Source of the DNA: Achromobacter sp. B7
GTDB taxonomy: Bacteria; Pseudomonadota; Gammaproteobacteria; Burkholderiales; Burkholderiaceae_B
Direction: 5' to 3'
DNA: 64,000 nt
Assembly (NCBI RefSeq): GCF_003600685.1
Contig: NZ_CP032084.1
Span: 5,456,001 to 5,520,000, forward strand
The position numbers were made by a program, and so were the translations under genes. Positions 61,191 to 64,000 of the stretch are shown here, piece after piece. The notes below the pieces were generated by a model that was not told where the DNA came from, searched no databases, and was given only the letters and a program-made list of their open reading frames with translations. The first letter of the stretch is position 1, and every line of letters begins with the position of its first letter.

Positions 61191-62123
61191 CTAGGTCAGC
61201 CCCAACAGGCGCTCCGTCTCGCGCGCCAGCGCCACCAGCCGGGAGCCGATATCGGCCGCGCGCTCACGAAAGGGGCCGTCCCCGGAAGGCACGCCACAGT
61301 TGAAAACGTACGTCAGCGACTGGTACGGCCGCCACAACGGGGCCGCAAACCCATACGCGTCGGGACGCCACTGCACGTTGTTGCCGCAATACCCCTTGCG
61401 CTCCAGGTCGCGTGCCGCCGCCGCCAGGCTGGGAAAATGCTCGGCGTAATGGCGCGCGTCGGCCACACGTAGCTGGTTCAGCACCACCGCCCGCTCGGCA
61501 TCCGGCACGCGGCACAACCACGCCTTGCCCGCCGCGCTGGACAGCAGCGGCAGCGACGCGCCGATATCGGGGCGGGTCTGCAAGGCGTCGTTCGAGCGAG
61601 CGGTTTCCACGTACACCATTTGCAGGCGGTCGCGCACCACCAGCGACACCGCGCCGCGTGCGTGGTCGGCCAGCTGCTTCATCAGCGGCCGCGCCAGCTG
61701 GCGGATCTGCATGCTGGCCAGCAACGGGTAGCTCAACGCCAGCACCGCCGCGCCCAGCCGGTAGCGCGCGGGCGAGCCCACGCGTTGCAAGAAGCCCAGC
61801 TCGACCAGCGTATGCGTCAAGCGCGCCACGGCGCTTTTCGACAGGCCCGTCTGCTGCGCGAAGTCCTTGTTGGCCAGCTCGGGTCGGTCCGCCCGAAAGC
61901 AGCCCAGGATATCGATGCCGTGCGCCAGCGTGGTGGCGAAGTCGCGGTCGCGGGTGGGGTCGACGCCGTCCCGGTGTTGGCTGCCGTCCCGATGTGCGGA
62001 GCCGTCCCGATGTGCGGAGCCGTCCCGATGTTGGGGGCCGTCCTGATGTTGGCCGCCGACCCCATGGGGGTCGCGCTTGCGGTCACGGCGGGGCTCGTGG
62101 CCACCGTCAAGTTCAACCGGCAT
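61191..62123 (-). CDS. IclR family regulator with N-terminal His/Asp repeat
   Basis: A 310-residue IclR protein. The first ~55 residues are unusual: five tandem 6-residue units (QHQDGP, QHRDGS, AHRDGS, AHRDGS, QHRDGV) precede the normal winged helix (ANKDFAQQTGLSKSAVARLT) and effector domain. It is a close paralogue of the next gene (62113-62910): both share DFATTLAHG, YRLG, ALSYPLLAS and VFNCGVP. It overlaps that gene by 11 bases, so it is the second gene of a regulator pair. The repeat may be a short disordered or metal-binding tail. Confidence 0.85.
   Translation of the reverse strand: MPVELDGGHEPRRDRKRDPHGVGGQHQDGPQHRDGSAHRDGSAHRDGSQHRDGVDPTRDRDFATTLAHGIDILGCFRADRPELANKDFAQQTGLSKSAVARLTHTLVELGFLQRVGSPARYRLGAAVLALSYPLLASMQIRQLARPLMKQLADHARGAVSLVVRDRLQMVYVETARSNDALQTRPDIGASLPLLSSAAGKAWLCRVPDAERAVVLNQLRVADARHYAEHFPSLAAAARDLERKGYCGNNVQWRPDAYGFAAPLWRPYQSLTYVFNCGVPSGDGPFRERAADIGSRLVALARETERLLGLT
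61962..62051 (-). repeat. Five in-frame 18-bp tandem repeats within an IclR gene
   Basis: Five head-to-tail 18-bp units, read leftward as QHQDGP (62034-62051), QHRDGS (62016-62033), AHRDGS (61998-62015), AHRDGS (61980-61997) and QHRDGV (61962-61979). The two central units are identical in DNA. The length multiple of three preserves the frame when units are gained or lost. Confidence 0.92.
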
Positions 62124-62910
62124 CCGAACGCTCCAGCATTTTTTCCACGCGCGCCACCAGCGTCAGCAGACGGGGGGCAATGCGCCGCCGAAGGTCGCCC
62201 GCGCGCAATCGCCGCGTCGGCACGCCGCAATTAAAGACAAACACCTGGCCATCCACGCGGCGCCGCATCGGCACCGCCACCGCGTGCACGTCCGCGTGCC
62301 ACTCACCCTCGGCCACGCAATAGCCATGCGCGGCGTAATCCCGCTGCGCCTCTTCCCAGCCGGGTGCATGCCGTTGCCATGCAGCGGGGTCTTGTTCGCG
62401 CAGCTGACGCAACAGCGCTTGCGCCTCGGCCGGGTCCGCCTGCGCCAGCCACGCGCGGCCCATTGCGGACGCCAGCAACGGCAGCATGGCGCCGATGTCC
62501 GGCCGAAACGCCACCGCGTCATGGCCCCGGCACGTTTCCACATAGACCATGTGCGTGCCGTGATGCATGCCCAGCGACGCCGACCCGCCCGCCGCGTTGG
62601 CCAGCCGCGTCATCAGCGGACGCGCCATCTGCCGCAGCTTGATGCTGGCCAGCAAGGGATAACTTAGCGACAGCAGCGCCGTGCCCAGGCGATAGCGGCG
62701 CAGGCCCGCGTCATACCGCAGCAGCCCACGCTGCACCAGCGTGTACGTCAGCCGCGAAATCGTGGCTTTGGACAGCCCGGTGCGGTCGGCAAGCTCGCGG
62801 TTGCTTAGCGCCGGCTCGCCATGGCGAAAGGTTTGCAGCACCGACAGGCCGTGGGCCAGCGTGGTGGCGAAATCAGGGTCGGGGTGGCGGCCGCCCAAGG
62901 GCGTGGTCAT
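62113..62910 (-). CDS. IclR family regulator, paralogue of the adjacent gene
   Basis: A 265-residue IclR protein. The winged helix has SNRELADRTGLSKATISRLT near residue 38, and the effector domain ends with FVFNCGVPTRRL. It resembles the adjacent regulator along its length but has a normal short N-terminus. It is divergent from an acyl-CoA dehydrogenase gene (215-bp gap), which is a probable target; the pair may form homo- or heterodimers. Confidence 0.9.
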   Translation of the reverse strand: MTTPLGGRHPDPDFATTLAHGLSVLQTFRHGEPALSNRELADRTGLSKATISRLTYTLVQRGLLRYDAGLRRYRLGTALLSLSYPLLASIKLRQMARPLMTRLANAAGGSASLGMHHGTHMVYVETCRGHDAVAFRPDIGAMLPLLASAMGRAWLAQADPAEAQALLRQLREQDPAAWQRHAPGWEEAQRDYAAHGYCVAEGEWHADVHAVAVPMRRRVDGQVFVFNCGVPTRRLRAGDLRRRIAPRLLTLVARVEKMLERSDAG

Positions 62911-63125
62911 GGTCGCATTCCGGGTGGGACGGCGCGCGGACAGGCGCCGGGCAGTGAGGTCGATGATAGTGCAGGCGCCCCCTGCACCGCAGCCCGCGCG
63001 CTCATAAAGCGTTCAAGATATCAAAACACTTGTCTCGCATTTCGCGCTGCTTTGCTACCTTGGATTCCGCGCCGCCCGGTGTGAAATATCGGCCCGGCCC
63101 ACAAAAAAACAATCGGAGACAGCCC

Positions 63126-64000
63126 ATGATCAGGGACCCGGAAGGCTATGCCGCCTTCATCGATTCGCTACGGCGCTTTGTACGGCAGCAATTGATTCCG
63201 CGCGAAGCCGAGGTTGCGCGCCTGGATGCCGTGCCCGACGACTTGGTGCGCGCCATGGCCGCCCAGGGCATGTTCGGCTATTCCATCCCCGAAGCCTACG
63301 GCGGCGCGGGCATGAGCACCGAAGAATTGATCCGGGCGGCCATCGAGTTGTCGCAATGCTCGGTCGCGTTTCGCGCCCGAGTCGGCACCAACACCGGCAT
63401 CGGCTCCGAGGGCCTGGTCGCCGACGGCACCGAACAGCAGAAAGACCGTTACCTGCCCCGCCTGGCGTCCGGTGAATTGACCGGCTGCTTCGCGCTGACC
63501 GAGCCGCAAGCGGGCTCGGACGCCACCGCCTTGCGCACCACCGCCGTGCGCGACGGCGACAGCTACGTGCTGAACGGCGAAAAGTGCTTCATCACCAACG
63601 CGCCCATTGCCGGCCTGTTTACCGTCATGGCGCGCACGGACCCCGACGCGCCAGGCGCCAAGGGCATCTCGGCCTTCATCGTCGAGCGGGGCACCCCCGG
63701 CCTGACCACCGGCCAGCCTTACGACAAGATGGGTCAGGCGGGCTCGCCCGTGTCCGCCGTGTACTTCAACGACTGCCGCGTGCCCGCCGCCAACCTGATC
63801 GGCGGCCAGGAAGGCATGGGTTTCAAGACCGCCATGAAGGTGCTGAACAAGCAGCGCATTCACCTGGCTGCCTTGTGCATCGGCCCGGCGATTCGCATGC
63901 TGGACGACACCCTGCGCTTCGTGGCCGAACGCCAGCAGTTCGGCAAAGCGTTGATGGACTTCCAGCTGATCCAGGCCATGATCGCCGACTGCCAGACCGA
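63126..64000 (+). CDS. Acyl-CoA dehydrogenase, 3'-truncated by the window edge
   Basis: The frame is open from the ATG at 63126 (CGGAGA upstream) to the window end, 291 complete codons, so the C-terminus and the usual catalytic Glu near residue ~370 are outside. Visible motifs: IPEAYGGAGMSTEELI, CFALTEPQAGSDATALRT (flavin and substrate contact), LNGEKCFITNA and RQQFGKALMDFQLIQ. It oxidises an acyl-CoA at the alpha,beta position, passing electrons to ETF. Divergent from the IclR pair, which probably controls it. Confidence 0.93.
   Translation, partial: MIRDPEGYAAFIDSLRRFVRQQLIPREAEVARLDAVPDDLVRAMAAQGMFGYSIPEAYGGAGMSTEELIRAAIELSQCSVAFRARVGTNTGIGSEGLVADGTEQQKDRYLPRLASGELTGCFALTEPQAGSDATALRTTAVRDGDSYVLNGEKCFITNAPIAGLFTVMARTDPDAPGAKGISAFIVERGTPGLTTGQPYDKMGQAGSPVSAVYFNDCRVPAANLIGGQEGMGFKTAMKVLNKQRIHLAALCIGPAIRMLDDTLRFVAERQQFGKALMDFQLIQAMIADCQT

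Overview
The window looks like chromosomal DNA of a high-GC betaproteobacterium of the Alcaligenaceae, most like Achromobacter or Bordetella. This is inferred from strong G/C bias at third codon positions, a Bug/TctC-type solute-binding protein, several IclR, LysR and GntR regulators each beside a catabolic cluster, and the housekeeping runs trmB-pip-thiS and ffh-ypjD-PP0621-ampD. No rRNA or full phylogenetic marker is present to settle the genus. I see no insertion sequence, phage structural gene or CRISPR array. The only RNA gene is a tRNA-Gly(CCC).

Layout, left part. 1-2188: a 5'-truncated GH19 lysozyme/chitinase-like protein overlapping a small exported protein, in the style of an effector-immunity pair. 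2367-6427: an AcoR-like sigma-54 activator and a flavin monooxygenase carrying an N-terminal NTF2-like domain; a clear -24/-12 promoter lies between them. 6590-11152: GntR regulator, acnD and prpF of the 2-methylcitrate pathway. 11168-17926: IclR regulator and hotdog thioesterase, divergent from an acyl-CoA ligase, double-hotdog dehydratase, CoA-transferase and Bug-type binding protein. 18130-24079: an aminoaldehyde dehydrogenase, tandem SnoaL protein, GntR regulator, free Cache-domain protein, DUF805 protein and Tat-exported amine-oxidase-like flavoprotein, probably polyamine or amine catabolism. 24103-30357: MFS exporter and LysR regulator, an exported argininosuccinate-lyase-like protein and a PAP2 phosphatase lipoprotein.

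Middle part. 30489-32777: LysR, DUF1028 and RidA-like genes. 33001-40059: a Pot-type ABC importer split into two convergent units. The binding protein and permeases run rightward. The ATPase heads a leftward operon with a quinone oxidoreductase, a GST, a strongly altered AroQ-like protein and a 2-hydroxyacid dehydrogenase. 40302-44671: a second flavin monooxygenase, a BKACE enzyme with an altered zinc motif, a branched-chain-type binding protein and a Crp-family regulator. 44698-46370: hipBA, with an A/T-rich promoter, next to the 3' end of the tRNA-Gly gene.

Right part. 46871-53821 is mostly housekeeping: trmB, pip, thiS, a BON-LysM (Kbp-like) protein, ffh, a CcsA/YpjD-like membrane protein, a PP0621 protein, ampD and a GST. 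53838-59318 is a D-galactonate (De Ley-Doudoroff) cluster: IclR regulator, dgoK, dgoA, dgoD and dgoT. It has an almost consensus promoter overlapped by an inverted repeat, and terminators after dgoD and dgoT. 59470-64000: an antitoxin-like regulator without a toxin behind a 28-bp perfect palindrome, an MFS exporter, two tandem paralogous IclR regulators (one with an in-frame 18-bp repeat array), and an acyl-CoA dehydrogenase cut by the window end.

The best leads for new biology are the Pot-transporter operon with an AroQ paralogue lacking two catalytic positions, the BKACE-monooxygenase-Crp cluster with an ALH in place of the HxH zinc motif, and the sigma-54-controlled NTF2-monooxygenase fusion.
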